Shown here in pieces: positions 43,166-51,840 of a stretch of 64,000 nt of DNA. The stretch spans positions 62,001 to 126,000 of the forward strand of contig WKFN01000003.1 in assembly GCA_014872805.1 (NCBI GenBank). The letters are read 5' to 3'. Every line of letters begins with the position of its first letter. The stretch's first letter is position 1. Under the pieces are notes generated by a model. The model ran no database searches. It had not been told where the DNA came from and saw nothing but the letters and a program-made list of their open reading frames with translations. Made by a program: the position numbers and the translations under genes. The stretch comes from Opacimonas sp014872805. Lineage in GTDB: Bacteria > Pseudomonadota > Gammaproteobacteria > Enterobacterales > Alteromonadaceae.

Positions 43166-43190
43166 AAAAAAAGGAGGCCGCAGCCTCCTT
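43166..43190 (-). terminator. Rho-independent terminator after purD
   Basis: On the minus strand AAGGAGGC/GCCTCCTT makes an 8-bp stem with a 4-nt loop (TGCG), followed by a run of T (five beyond the stem, seven in all). It starts 20 nt past the purD stop. Confidence 0.85.
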
Positions 43191-43209
43191 TAATCTATGT
43201 GCAAAAAAG

Positions 43210-44499
43210 TTACTCGGCTTCTCTGGCAATGGCTCGATACGCAATGTCTTTGCGATAGAACATATCTTGCCAGTTAATATGAGACGCCAGTGCATAGGCG
43301 TTGGCTTGAGCTTCGGTAACCGACGCACCCATTGCGGTGGCACATAACACACGACCACCTGCTGTAACGACGTCGCCACCAGTAAGGGCAGTCCCTGCAT
43401 GAAATACTTTTGCATCGACCGATTCACCTTGACCTAGACCACTGATAGGCAAGCCTTTGGCATAGCTACCTGGATATCCGCCAGCGGCTAACACCACACC
43501 CACTGCAGGGCGGGGGTCAAATTCAATTGTGCGTCCAGCTAGCTCACCTTTGGTGGCGGCCAGACAGAGCTCAACCAAATCAGACTGTAGGCGCATCATG
43601 ATCGGCTGGGTTTCTGGGTCGCCAAAGCGGCAGTTGTACTCGATGACTTTGGGTGTACCGTCAGCTGTGATCATTAAACCGGCATACAAGAAACCAGTGT
43701 AGGGATTGCCTTCTGCAGCCATCCCTTTTACGGTTGGTTCAATCACTTCACGCATCACGCGGTCATTAATTTCAGAAGTAACCACTGGCGCTGGAGAATA
43801 GGCTCCCATACCACCAGTATTCAGCCCTGTATCGCCATCACCGACACGCTTGTGATCTTGAGAGGTCGCAAACGTCGCGATATTTGCGCCATCCACCATC
43901 ACGATGAAACTGGCTTCTTCACCATCGAGGAATTCTTCAATGACCACTCGAGAGCCCGCTTCGCCAAATGCGTTACCTGCAAGCATATCGCGAATCGCAT
44001 CTTCTGCTTCACTCAATGTCATGGCTACAATTACGCCTTTACCCGCGGCCAAACCGTCGGCTTTGACGACAATCGGTGCACCTTTTTCACGCACATAGGC
44101 AAGTGCTGGTTCGATTTCGGTAAAGTTCTGATAGTCAGCCGTTGGGATATTGTGACGTGCTAAAAAATCTTTGGTAAACGCTTTCGACCCTTCTAATTGC
44201 GCTGCACCAGCCGTCGGACCAAAACAGGCTAAACCCGCTTCGTTGAATGCATCCACTACACCAATCACCAATGGCGCTTCTGGACCCACGATGGTCAAAT
44301 CGATCGCATTATCTTTAGCAAACGCTACCAGTGCAGGAATATCTTCTACACCAATGGCAACATTTTCCAATTTTGGTTCGTTTGCCGTGCCTGCATTCCC
44401 CGGAGCGACAAATACTTTTTCGACACCCGCACACTGAGAGGCTTTCCACGCCAGTGCGTGTTCACGACCCCCGCTACCGATAATTAAAATTTGCATCAT
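43210..44499 (-). CDS. purD: Phosphoribosylamine-glycine ligase
   Basis: ATP-grasp enzyme that joins glycine to phosphoribosylamine, the second step of purine synthesis. 429 residues (E. coli 429). Motifs: ILIIGSGGREHALAWK at the N terminus, GPEAPLVIGVVDAF, ATP-grasp VVKADGLAAGKGVIVA and the metal site EYNCRFGDPETQP. AGGAG precedes the ATG. It starts 21 nt after purH ends and is co-transcribed with it. Confidence 0.97.
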   Translation of the reverse strand: MMQILIIGSGGREHALAWKASQCAGVEKVFVAPGNAGTANEPKLENVAIGVEDIPALVAFAKDNAIDLTIVGPEAPLVIGVVDAFNEAGLACFGPTAGAAQLEGSKAFTKDFLARHNIPTADYQNFTEIEPALAYVREKGAPIVVKADGLAAGKGVIVAMTLSEAEDAIRDMLAGNAFGEAGSRVVIEEFLDGEEASFIVMVDGANIATFATSQDHKRVGDGDTGLNTGGMGAYSPAPVVTSEINDRVMREVIEPTVKGMAAEGNPYTGFLYAGLMITADGTPKVIEYNCRFGDPETQPIMMRLQSDLVELCLAATKGELAGRTIEFDPRPAVGVVLAAGGYPGSYAKGLPISGLGQGESVDAKVFHAGTALTGGDVVTAGGRVLCATAMGASVTEAQANAYALASHINWQDMFYRKDIAYRAIAREAE

Positions 44500-44520
44500 T
44501 TTGCTCCTGTTTAATCTGAA

Positions 44521-46119
44521 TTAATGACGGAAGTGACGCATGCCGGTAAAGACCATCGCAATACCCGCTTCATCTGCTGCCGCAATGACTTCTTCATCAC
44601 GCATTGAACCACCTGGCTGGATCACTGCAGTAATACCGGCTGCGGCGGCAGCATCAATGCCATCACGGAATGGGAAGAAAGCATCAGATGCCATCACCGA
44701 ACCTTTGACTTCTAAGTTTTCATCAGCAGCTTTTATGCCAGCGATCTTCGCTGAGTAAACACGGCTCATCTGACCCGCACCCACACCGATAGTCATTCCA
44801 TCTTTACAATAGACAATGGCATTGGATTTGACGTACTTGGCGACTTTCCAAGTGAACATCAAATCTTGGAGTTCGCTTTCGGTTGGCGCACGTTTGGTAA
44901 CGACTTTTAAATCGTCCATTTCGACCATGCCAAAATCGCGATCTTGAATGAGCAATCCACCATTGACGCGTTTAAAATCATAACCATCAGTCAACTGACC
45001 TTGCCAATCGCCACACGCCAGTACACGGACATTTTGTTTGGCACTCAAGACTTGGGCGGCTTCATCAGCAATCGTTGGGGCAATGATCACTTCTACAAAT
45101 TGCCGGTCAATGATCGCTTGCGCAGTCGCTGCATCTAACTCACGGTTGAAGGCGATGATGCCACCAAACGCAGAAGTTGGGTCAGTTTTATAGGCACGTT
45201 CATACGCAGATAAAATATCATCCCCTAAGGCCACACCACATGGATTAGCGTGTTTTACGATAACACATGCTGGCACGTCAAATTCTTTCACACATTCTAA
45301 TGCGGCATCGGTATCGGCGATGTTATTAAACGAAAGTTCCTTGCCTTGTAACTGCTCAGCCGTGGCAACGGAGGCTTCTTGAATGTCATTTTCAACATAA
45401 AAAGCAGCCGATTGGTGAGAGTTTTCGCCGTAGCGCAAATCTTGTTTTTTGCTCAGTTGCATGTTGTAAGTGCGGGGGAACTCACTATGCTCATGGCCGC
45501 AGTCTTCAGCACACTCTTGAGTATCAAGACGCGCGCCAAAGTAATTAGCGATCATGCCATCGTATTCTGCTGTGTGTTCAAATGCTTTAATGGCAAGGTC
45601 GAAACGCGTTTGATAGCTCAAGCCACCTGCGTTCTCGTTCATTTCTTCTAATACCACAGCATAGTCAGAAGCGTTGACGACAATAGTTACGTCTTTGTGA
45701 TTCTTTGCGGCCGCTCGAACCATAGTTGGGCCACCAATGTCGATGTTTTCAATGGCGTCTTCTAGGGAGCAGTCTGGGTTAGCAACGGTCGCTGCAAATG
45801 GATAGAGGTTCACAACAACAAGATCAATCGGACCGATGTTGTTTTGTTCCATTACGGCTTCGTCAGTACCGCGACGCGCCAAGATACCACCGTGGATTTT
45901 GGGGTGTAAGGTCTTGACGCGACCGTCCATGATTTCTGGATGGCCAGTGTAATCTGATACCTCGATAACATTAAGGCCAGCTTCTGCCAATAATTTAGCA
46001 GTACCACCAGTGGATAATAATTCAATGTCTTGGGCGGCAAGGGCCGTGGCAAATTCGACAATACCGGTTTTGTCAGAAACGCTTAACAAAGCGCGACGAA
46101 TGGGTTGACTAGTACTCAT
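44521..46119 (-). CDS. purH: Bifunctional AICAR formyltransferase/IMP cyclohydrolase
   Basis: 532 residues from ATG at 46119 (MSTSQPIRRALLSVSDKTG), with AAGAAGAG 4 nt upstream; a longer frame to 46176 lacks homology and RBS. It performs the last two steps of IMP synthesis. The N-terminal IMP cyclohydrolase domain has ELLSTGGTAKLL and GRVKTLHPKIHGGIL; the formyltransferase domain has LRYGENSHQ, VKHANPCGVA and the C-terminal SDAFFPFRDGID. No purine riboswitch or PurR-box consensus was evident by eye upstream. Confidence 0.97.
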   Translation of the reverse strand: MSTSQPIRRALLSVSDKTGIVEFATALAAQDIELLSTGGTAKLLAEAGLNVIEVSDYTGHPEIMDGRVKTLHPKIHGGILARRGTDEAVMEQNNIGPIDLVVVNLYPFAATVANPDCSLEDAIENIDIGGPTMVRAAAKNHKDVTIVVNASDYAVVLEEMNENAGGLSYQTRFDLAIKAFEHTAEYDGMIANYFGARLDTQECAEDCGHEHSEFPRTYNMQLSKKQDLRYGENSHQSAAFYVENDIQEASVATAEQLQGKELSFNNIADTDAALECVKEFDVPACVIVKHANPCGVALGDDILSAYERAYKTDPTSAFGGIIAFNRELDAATAQAIIDRQFVEVIIAPTIADEAAQVLSAKQNVRVLACGDWQGQLTDGYDFKRVNGGLLIQDRDFGMVEMDDLKVVTKRAPTESELQDLMFTWKVAKYVKSNAIVYCKDGMTIGVGAGQMSRVYSAKIAGIKAADENLEVKGSVMASDAFFPFRDGIDAAAAAGITAVIQPGGSMRDEEVIAAADEAGIAMVFTGMRHFRH

Positions 46120-46191
46120 ATAACTCTTCTTGCTAGATAAAATAATAAGGTGGGCGTATAACTTACTGTAGTGCACCTAATACAAATGAAA

Positions 46192-46211
46192 AGAGCACCC
46201 AAAGGTGCTCT
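46192..46211 (-). terminator. Hairpin after fis
   Basis: AGAGCACC/GGTGCTCT forms an 8-bp stem with a 4-nt loop 24 nt past the fis stop, followed on the minus strand by only four T. A modest terminator between fis and purH. Confidence 0.6.
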
Positions 46212-46235
46212 AATCTGCGCTTAAGCGCGAACGAC

Positions 46236-46529
46236 TTAGCTCATTCCGTATTGCTTGAGCTTCTTGCGTAATGTACCGCGATTGATGCCCATCATGATCG
46301 CAGCTTTAGTTTGGTTGCCACGAGTATAAGTCATCACTTCTTCCAGTAAAGGCGCTTCAACTTCGCTCAATACCATGTCATACAAGGTTTCAATTTGGTT
46401 GTTTTCTAGTTGTTTTAGGTACTTGTTTACCGCTTGCTTAACCGATTCACGCAGTGGCTTTTGCGCAGTCGTTTGGGCGGGCGTAGTTACAATGGTCGTA
46501 AATGGAGAAGTTGCATTTTGATCAAACAT
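46236..46529 (-). CDS. fis: Nucleoid protein Fis
   Basis: DNA-bending nucleoid protein and growth-phase regulator of stable RNA promoters. 97 residues from ATG at 46529 (MFDQNATSPF), matching E. coli Fis (98); a longer frame to 46580 overlaps dusB and lacks homology. The DNA-binding helix-turn-helix is in GNQTKAAIMMGINRGTLRKK; the ends PLRESVKQAVNKYL and LKQYGM are canonical. It follows dusB by 32 nt, the conserved dusB-fis arrangement. Confidence 0.97.
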   Translation of the reverse strand: MFDQNATSPFTTIVTTPAQTTAQKPLRESVKQAVNKYLKQLENNQIETLYDMVLSEVEAPLLEEVMTYTRGNQTKAAIMMGINRGTLRKKLKQYGMS

Positions 46530-46561
46530 AATCGAATACTGCTCTTTGTTAAAGTTATCAA

Positions 46562-47548
46562 TTAAGCGACAGACACACACTCATCTGTCGTTTCAGAAAA
46601 AAACATTTTGATGCTCTCGAGTTGTGCTTCAGCAGTCTCTAATGCATTAAAATGCCCACGAAATTGACGTCCTTGATCAAGCTGCGCCATGTACCACACC
46701 ACATGTTTGCGCGCGATGCGCACGCCACTAATACCACCGTAGAAAGCGTGAATATTAGCAATGTGTTCAAGCATTACAGAGCACTGCTCAGCCAGCGTGG
46801 GTTTAGGCAAAATTTGTCCTGTCTCGAGGTAATGGATGATTTCTCGAAAAAGCCAAGGATTCCCTTGTGCCCCTCTTCCAATCATCACCCCGTCTGCACC
46901 GGTATAAGCCAATACATCAGCGGCTTTCTGGGGTGACGTAATGTCACCATTGGCAATCACAGGAATTGAGACCGCAGCTTTGATGGCTTTAATGGTGTCG
47001 TATTCCGCATCGCCCTTGTACATGTCCGCACGAGTGCGACCGTGTACCGCTAGAGACTGTATACCGTACTGTTGTGCAAGTTGAGCAATGAACACGCCGT
47101 TGCGATGCTCTGGATCCCAACCTGTACGGATCTTTAAGGTCACAGGGACATCAACAGCGTTGACCACAGCATCCAAGATCGCTTCCACTTGATCCGGATA
47201 TTGTAATAAGGCAGAACCTGCGAACTTTTTGTTTACTTTCTTTGCGGGACAACCCATGTTGATATCGATGATCTGTGCACCGTTTGCAACATTGTGTTGT
47301 GCCGCCTCAGCCATGAGATACGGGTCTGAACCCGCTATTTGAACAGAGCGAACTCCATGTTCACCACTGTGGTCCATGCGCATTTTGGATTTTTCGGTAT
47401 GCCATACTTTTGGGTTGCTTGAGAGCATCTCAGACACCACAAGCCCAGCACCCATCCTCTTGCACATCTGTCGGAACGGTCGGTCAGTCACTCCTGCCAT
47501 CGGCGCTAAAAATACATTGTTCTCCAAAGTATATGGCCCGATGCGCAT
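46562..47548 (-). CDS. dusB: tRNA-dihydrouridine synthase B
   Basis: FMN-dependent enzyme that reduces uridine at position 17 of tRNAs. 328 residues. TIM-barrel start MRIGPYTLENNVFLAPMAGV, active-site Cys in NMGCPAKKVNKKFAGSALL, FMN-phosphate motif VIANGDI and GVMIGRGAQGNPWLF. First gene of the dusB-fis operon. The 160-nt upstream region to prmA (47549-47708) is AT-rich and presumably carries the strong growth-regulated promoter, though I could not place it reliably. Confidence 0.96.
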   Translation of the reverse strand: MRIGPYTLENNVFLAPMAGVTDRPFRQMCKRMGAGLVVSEMLSSNPKVWHTEKSKMRMDHSGEHGVRSVQIAGSDPYLMAEAAQHNVANGAQIIDINMGCPAKKVNKKFAGSALLQYPDQVEAILDAVVNAVDVPVTLKIRTGWDPEHRNGVFIAQLAQQYGIQSLAVHGRTRADMYKGDAEYDTIKAIKAAVSIPVIANGDITSPQKAADVLAYTGADGVMIGRGAQGNPWLFREIIHYLETGQILPKPTLAEQCSVMLEHIANIHAFYGGISGVRIARKHVVWYMAQLDQGRQFRGHFNALETAEAQLESIKMFFSETTDECVSVA

Positions 47549-47708
47549 GAATACCTCTTATCTGCACTCTATTTCAGCTTGAATAAAAAACATCCATATC
47601 GTACAAAAAATAGCCCGTTTCCTTTAAGGGAGTGAGATATTACGCTTTTTTTGTCGGTTTGAAAAGTATAATAATTAACCAAATTGCAATTATTTTGCTT
47701 GACAATAA

Positions 47709-48587
47709 TTAGCGCTTTGTTCCATTAATACTAGCCCACTCACCTGAATGTGCAATGTGGTCGATAATAAAAAACTCTGAATATAAATTGGCAATTTCTT
47801 CCGCTTGTTCTACCAAAATACCTGAGAGAATGATTTGACCGCCAGATTGACAATATCCTGCAATGATTTCCTTGAGTTCACGTAACGGCGCAGCGAGGAT
47901 ATTTGCCAACACAATATTGTACTGTTGAGCCGGAGCATGCTCAGGTAAAAACGCCTCAACTTGTGCGCTGACGTGATTGCGCGAAGCATTTTCTCGAGTG
48001 GCTTGTAGCGCTTGTGGGTCGATATCAATTCCAACCATAGCGGATGCGCCTAATTTGACTGCCGCCACGCCTAAGATCCCAGAACCACAGCCAAAGTCTA
48101 AAACTGTTTTGCCAGACAGTTCGAGTCCATCTAGCCATTGTAAACAAAGTGCCGTTGTCGCATGGGTACCGGTACCAAATGCCAGACCAGGATCCAGCAT
48201 GACATTGACCGCATCAGGTTCGGGGATCTCACGCCAAGAAGGACAGATCCACAAGCGCTCACCAAATTGCATGGCGTGGAAGTTTTCCATCCACTCACGC
48301 TCCCAATCTTTGTCTTCAAGAGGATCAAGCACGTAGACAAAATCCTCACCTAAAATCCGCGCCTTGGAGAGACGCTTAATCACTGCTTGCATATCCATCT
48401 CGGCGGGAAACAAACCTATGACTTGGGTATCCGGCCACAGCATGACCTCGCCAGGTTTTGGTTCGTATAAAGGCGTATCTTTGGCGTCGACAAAGGTTAC
48501 GGCCTGAGCACCATTGGCACTGAGCATGTCGCCTAAGCTTTCAGCGTGCTCGGCGATCATATTGATTTTGAGTTGGATATAAGCCAT
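47709..48587 (-). CDS. prmA: Ribosomal protein L11 methyltransferase
   Basis: S-adenosylmethionine-dependent trimethylation of ribosomal protein L11. 292 residues. Family N-terminal domain, then the methyltransferase core: DPGLAFGTGTHATTALCLQW, SAM motif I VLDFGCGSGILGVAA, and NILAAPLRELKEII. In many relatives prmA directly follows accC; here accC is about 15 kb away. Confidence 0.96.
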   Translation of the reverse strand: MAYIQLKINMIAEHAESLGDMLSANGAQAVTFVDAKDTPLYEPKPGEVMLWPDTQVIGLFPAEMDMQAVIKRLSKARILGEDFVYVLDPLEDKDWEREWMENFHAMQFGERLWICPSWREIPEPDAVNVMLDPGLAFGTGTHATTALCLQWLDGLELSGKTVLDFGCGSGILGVAAVKLGASAMVGIDIDPQALQATRENASRNHVSAQVEAFLPEHAPAQQYNIVLANILAAPLRELKEIIAGYCQSGGQIILSGILVEQAEEIANLYSEFFIIDHIAHSGEWASINGTKR

Positions 48588-48597
48588 GTAAAAGAAA

Positions 48598-50088
48598 TTA
48601 CTCTTGGGTTAAAAAAGCGCGCATATCATCGGCCAGCGCTTTAAGTGAAGGGTGATGAATGTACATCATGTGACCGGCTTCATAGTACTTCATGGTCACA
48701 CGAGACAAATCAATGCCATTGTGGTTCATTGAATGTTCTGTGGCAAAAAACGGTGTGGCTAAATCATAATAGCCATTCGCCACAAAAATGCGAAAGTCTT
48801 TATTTTGTTTTTGTGCGGTGGCCAAAAATGGCGTGACGTTCAAAAAGCCCTGGGAACGAGCGTTGCGTTCATACAACCAGTTCCAGTTGCTAAACACCTT
48901 GCCACTCAAAATATGATAGCGCACGTTGCGCTTCACGTTGAGTTCAGTACGGAAATAATCATTGATGGCTGCGGTATAGGCTCCGTCTATGGCGTATGCG
49001 GAGGGATCCGCTTCAAATTGATAACTGATGTTATCGGTGTTCTCCCCAACATAACGACTGTCTAAGCGACCCACACGAATGCCTCGTTCACGCAATAACG
49101 CTTTCATAAATTGAAATTCATTTATCCGAAGATTGGATAAACGCAAGAACTCGGCGGATAGCCCCGTGAATCGTTGTAATTGCTCACTTACCTGTAAGCG
49201 CTCTGATTCTGTTGCCCTTTGACCTTTGAGTAACGTGGTAGCATAGTCATTAAGGGCAAATTCTCGTACCTCATCCAAAAAGGCTTCTAACGAGGCAAAA
49301 CCATTGCGGTCGATTGCTTGGTGATACCATGCGGTTGCAGCATAGGTGGGTAAAAACGTGATGTATGGCAGGTCATTGCCCGGTTTAAAATCTCCAGTTT
49401 GAAAGTCCACAATGGACGAAATCAAGAAGACCCCGCTCAAATCATATGAGCCCCAACCCTCTTGTAATTCTTTGACCATAGCACCAGCACGAGTGGTACC
49501 GTAACTTTCGCCAGAGAGATATTTTGGGCGGTTAAATAGATTGTATTCGCGCGTAAAACTGCGCACAAATTCAGACATAATTACAGCGTCTTCTTTGACG
49601 CCCCAAAAATCTTTGTTTTCACCAACGCCAATCGCACGTGAATAACCAGTTCCAGGAGGGTCAATAAAAACCATATCGGCAATATCAATTAAGCTATCAG
49701 GATTATCTAGGATCGCATAGGGGGGAGAACCAACGGCTTCTGCATCGGAACCGATGACGATTTTTTTGGGGCCGTAAATGCCCATGTGCAGCCAGACGCT
49801 CGACGACCCAGGTCCACCGTTAAAAATAAATAATACGGGCCGGTTGGGGTTTTTGATATTGGTGCGAAAATATGCGGTACTGAAAATATTCGCAATGGTC
49901 TCACCAGCTTCATTCAGGATATGCGTATCGCCAGCAATAACCTCATATTTGACGGTTTTATTTTGAATGTTGATTGAGTGTTCCGTGATTGAGCGAACCG
50001 GCTCAGCCACTGATGTGGATTCAGCCAAAGTCATTGTGGATGTCACGCAGAGCGCGGTCACAAAGCAAATAATGATTGCGAACTTCAT
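48598..50088 (-). CDS. Secreted S10 family serine carboxypeptidase-like protein
   Basis: 496 residues with a signal peptide (residues about 1-22, cleavage near TLA-ES). The alpha/beta-hydrolase serine carboxypeptidase signature is complete: FNGGPGSSSVWLH (oxyanion hole), catalytic Ser in LSGESYGTTRAG (near residue 193), Asp in VANGYYDLATPFFA and His in EAGHMMYIHHPSL. Likely a periplasmic or extracellular peptidase removing C-terminal residues; possible type II secretion cargo (inference). It is downstream of prmA's divergent neighbourhood only by position: prmA starts 10 nt beyond its stop on the same strand. Confidence 0.9.
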   Translation of the reverse strand: MKFAIIICFVTALCVTSTMTLAESTSVAEPVRSITEHSINIQNKTVKYEVIAGDTHILNEAGETIANIFSTAYFRTNIKNPNRPVLFIFNGGPGSSSVWLHMGIYGPKKIVIGSDAEAVGSPPYAILDNPDSLIDIADMVFIDPPGTGYSRAIGVGENKDFWGVKEDAVIMSEFVRSFTREYNLFNRPKYLSGESYGTTRAGAMVKELQEGWGSYDLSGVFLISSIVDFQTGDFKPGNDLPYITFLPTYAATAWYHQAIDRNGFASLEAFLDEVREFALNDYATTLLKGQRATESERLQVSEQLQRFTGLSAEFLRLSNLRINEFQFMKALLRERGIRVGRLDSRYVGENTDNISYQFEADPSAYAIDGAYTAAINDYFRTELNVKRNVRYHILSGKVFSNWNWLYERNARSQGFLNVTPFLATAQKQNKDFRIFVANGYYDLATPFFATEHSMNHNGIDLSRVTMKYYEAGHMMYIHHPSLKALADDMRAFLTQE

Positions 50089-50194
50089 TGTCGTTTCCCT
50101 AACCTTTATTATGTGTTTTTTCTTCAGGGCTAAGTGTACAGAGGCAATTGTGGGAATACAATCAGAAGGGATGAGCTTGGCTCACACAATGGAA

Positions 50195-50202
50195 AGCCAA
50201 GC
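50195..50202. repeat. Right arm of an inverted repeat after the HiPIP gene
   Basis: AGCCAAGC here pairs with GCTTGGCT at 50175-50182, giving an 8-bp stem and 12-nt loop just past the HiPIP stop (50215). There is no T-run, so termination is uncertain; it may stabilise the mRNA 3' end. The rest of 50089-50214 shows no gene. Confidence 0.4.
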
Positions 50203-50214
50203 GACGTATTTACT

Positions 50215-50499
50215 TTATGGCTTCTTGGTCCAGACGTTACACCAACCTTTAGAAGACACTTTCTTACCCGGGAAGAGTGCGCATGGCAGCCATTCTTCGC
50301 CTTGAGCTTGGATATATGCACAGTTATTACAATACTGTCCTTCTACCTTAGACTCATGGGTATATTTTAGAGCAGCTGCTTGCGGATCGTTTGGATCAAC
50401 TTGTTCCGCATGAGCGCGTAGAGCTACACCACCAAAAGTAACCCCGATCAGTGATGCACCAGACAACTTTAAGAAGTCGCGTCGGTTAATGTTTTTCAT
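50215..50499 (-). CDS. High-potential iron-sulfur protein (HiPIP)
   Basis: 94 residues. A twin-arginine signal (NRRDFLKLSGASLIGVTFGG, cleavage near AHA-EQ) exports a folded periplasmic protein. The four cluster cysteines are in YCNNCAY, LPCALF and GWCNVW, with the HiPIP spacing C-x2-C ... C ... C-x-x-W. HiPIPs carry a 4Fe-4S cluster at high potential and pass electrons to cytochrome oxidases or photosynthetic reaction centres; no photosynthesis gene is here, so a respiratory role is likely. It is preceded 10 nt upstream by a small membrane protein gene on the same strand. Confidence 0.93.
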   Translation of the reverse strand: MKNINRRDFLKLSGASLIGVTFGGVALRAHAEQVDPNDPQAAALKYTHESKVEGQYCNNCAYIQAQGEEWLPCALFPGKKVSSKGWCNVWTKKP

Positions 50500-50509
50500 T
50501 GTAGTTTCC

Positions 50510-50677
50510 TCATTCGTTTAAATTTGATTCGTCTTTATTATCAGTATTGGAATCATTGTACTCGCGTTCTTCGCCGGGAAGTTTGATCACGAACAAGATT
50601 ATGCCAATTACCAGCACTGCGGCAATACCGCAGATAATGATTAGTTGGTCAAAATTTGGGTCGAGATTAGTTGTCAT
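50510..50677 (-). CDS. Small single-helix membrane protein upstream of HiPIP
   Basis: A 55-residue frame (ATG at 50677) with one transmembrane helix (QLIIICGIAAVLVIGIILFV, about residues 11-30) and an acidic, Asn-rich hydrophilic tail (DSNTDNKDESNLNE). Its TGA lies in the HiPIP ribosome-binding region (ATGAGGAAACTACAATG), implying coupling. It may anchor or partner the HiPIP; no family recognised. Confidence 0.6.
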   Translation of the reverse strand: MTTNLDPNFDQLIIICGIAAVLVIGIILFVIKLPGEEREYNDSNTDNKDESNLNE

Positions 50678-50700
50678 ATTCTAATTATTGTTCTTTGTCG

Positions 50701-51312
50701 CTAAGCTTTTGCGTATTCGTATTGGGCAAAGCGTTGAATTTTATGATAACTATCTAAACCGGTAACGCCAATAGTATCAATCGCTTCGATGTCTAAATAG
50801 CCGCTTTCAGAAACGATTTTTTCGTCAACAAATACTTCCACAATTTGGCCAATGACCAATTCAGTCTGATTGATGTCGAGCTTTTTAATGTCTTGAACCT
50901 CAAGGCCAATTCGCAGGTGAGACTCTTGTACATAGGGCGCTTTAAACTCGTTTGAGTAAAAAGGTGTCAGGCCCGTTGCCGTAAACTCAGATTCATCTTC
51001 GGGATAACGCGCAGACGTCTGATGGGCAGCTTGCGCAAACGAACTGTTGACGTGATTGAGAGTGAATAATCCGGTTTCTTTCATATTTTGCAGGCTATCG
51101 CGCGGCACGGTATGAGGACGCATTAACACCCCCATTAAGGGAGGGTTTGCGCCAACGTGAAACACTGAGCTTACGATGGCTAGATTCTCGATGCCATTGC
51201 GACCTTTGGTTCCGACTAAGTTAGCCGATTTAACACCCGATAACGAATTGACGAAGTTCGCGCGATAAAACTTGTCCATGTGTTCCAGATCACTGGGTGT
51301 ATAACATTTCAT
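50701..51312 (-). CDS. Flavin reductase-like (FMN-binding split-barrel) protein
   Basis: 203 residues from ATG at 51312, which follows the upstream stop by one base (TAATATG); the longer frame to 51387 overlaps that gene. The flavin-reductase-like split barrel is recognised from NSLSGVKSANLVGTKGRNGI, GVLMRPHTVPRDSLQNMKET, FTLNHVN and ELVIGQIVEVFVDE. Such proteins bind FMN and reduce it or act as NAD(P)H oxidoreductases; substrate unknown. It lies downstream of a CPXCG protein and 23 nt upstream of the HiPIP pair, so it may share their transcript. Confidence 0.82.
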   Translation of the reverse strand: MKCYTPSDLEHMDKFYRANFVNSLSGVKSANLVGTKGRNGIENLAIVSSVFHVGANPPLMGVLMRPHTVPRDSLQNMKETGLFTLNHVNSSFAQAAHQTSARYPEDESEFTATGLTPFYSNEFKAPYVQESHLRIGLEVQDIKKLDINQTELVIGQIVEVFVDEKIVSESGYLDIEAIDTIGVTGLDSYHKIQRFAQYEYAKA

Positions 51313-51313
51313 A

Positions 51314-51505
51314 TTATTCATCATCCCGTTTGGCAATAATTTGTAGTCCAAAACCACTGTCATGCACGTATACTTCAATAGGCGCACAGCAAATTTGGCA
51401 ATCGACGATTTGTTGTTGACCCAAATCGTTGTGCAGGTCGACCTCGATATCGTTGACGACCATGCAATATGGACACTCGAAGGTGTTCGCTTCAGTTAAA
51501 CTCAT
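51314..51505 (-). CDS. CPXCG-motif cysteine-rich zinc-ribbon protein
   Basis: 63 residues from ATG at 51505, with AAAGGAG 5 nt upstream; an ATG/GTG nine codons earlier lacks an RBS. Two Cys pairs, CPYC (residues about 11-14) and CQIC (about 37-40) followed by CAPIEVYV, form a small zinc ribbon; this matches the CPXCG family. Function unknown. It is divergent from the HNH nuclease gene, with both starts only about 16 nt apart. Confidence 0.85.
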   Translation of the reverse strand: MSLTEANTFECPYCMVVNDIEVDLHNDLGQQQIVDCQICCAPIEVYVHDSGFGLQIIAKRDDE

Positions 51506-51521
51506 AGATACTCCTTTACTA

Positions 51522-51836
51522 GTGATACGCAATAACCCACAAAAAGAGTCAAAAAAAAAGCACGGAACCTGTCCTTTATGTGGACGCGTGGTTCACTTGA
51601 CGTTTCATCATTTGATCCCGCGTAAAATGCACCGCCGCACGTTTTTTCGCAAACACTTTGATAAAGCGATGTTGAATCAAGGCATCGACATATGCCGCAT
51701 GTGCCACACCGGATTACATAAACGCTATGATGAGATGACGTTGGCGAAACATTACGACACACTTGATAAAATCCTATCCGATCCCGAACTGCAACAGCAT
51801 TTTGCTTGGGTTGCTAAGCAAAAACGCGTATTCTAA
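51522..51836 (+). CDS. HNH endonuclease family protein
   Basis: 104 residues from GTG at 51522; the start is uncertain because no Shine-Dalgarno is seen and the open frame runs back to 51429 through the divergent gene. Zinc knuckle CPLCG (near residue 18) and CRMC flank the HNH-type core LTFHHLIPRK ... GIDICRMCHTGLHKRYDEM. It resembles small stand-alone HNH proteins. It stops 4 nt before the ATG of the FAN1-like/DnaQ nuclease gene, so the two are probably co-translated. Target is unknown; a DNA-repair role is inferred from the partner. Confidence 0.78.
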   Translation: MIRNNPQKESKKKHGTCPLCGRVVHLTFHHLIPRKMHRRTFFRKHFDKAMLNQGIDICRMCHTGLHKRYDEMTLAKHYDTLDKILSDPELQQHFAWVAKQKRVF

Positions 51837-51840
51837 ATAT

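Noticed and set aside
49967..50305. Plus-strand 112-codon frame with a hydrophobic stretch
   Set aside because: Antisense to the S10 peptidase signal region and to HiPIP, with no RBS; HiPIP and S10 are clearly the real genes.
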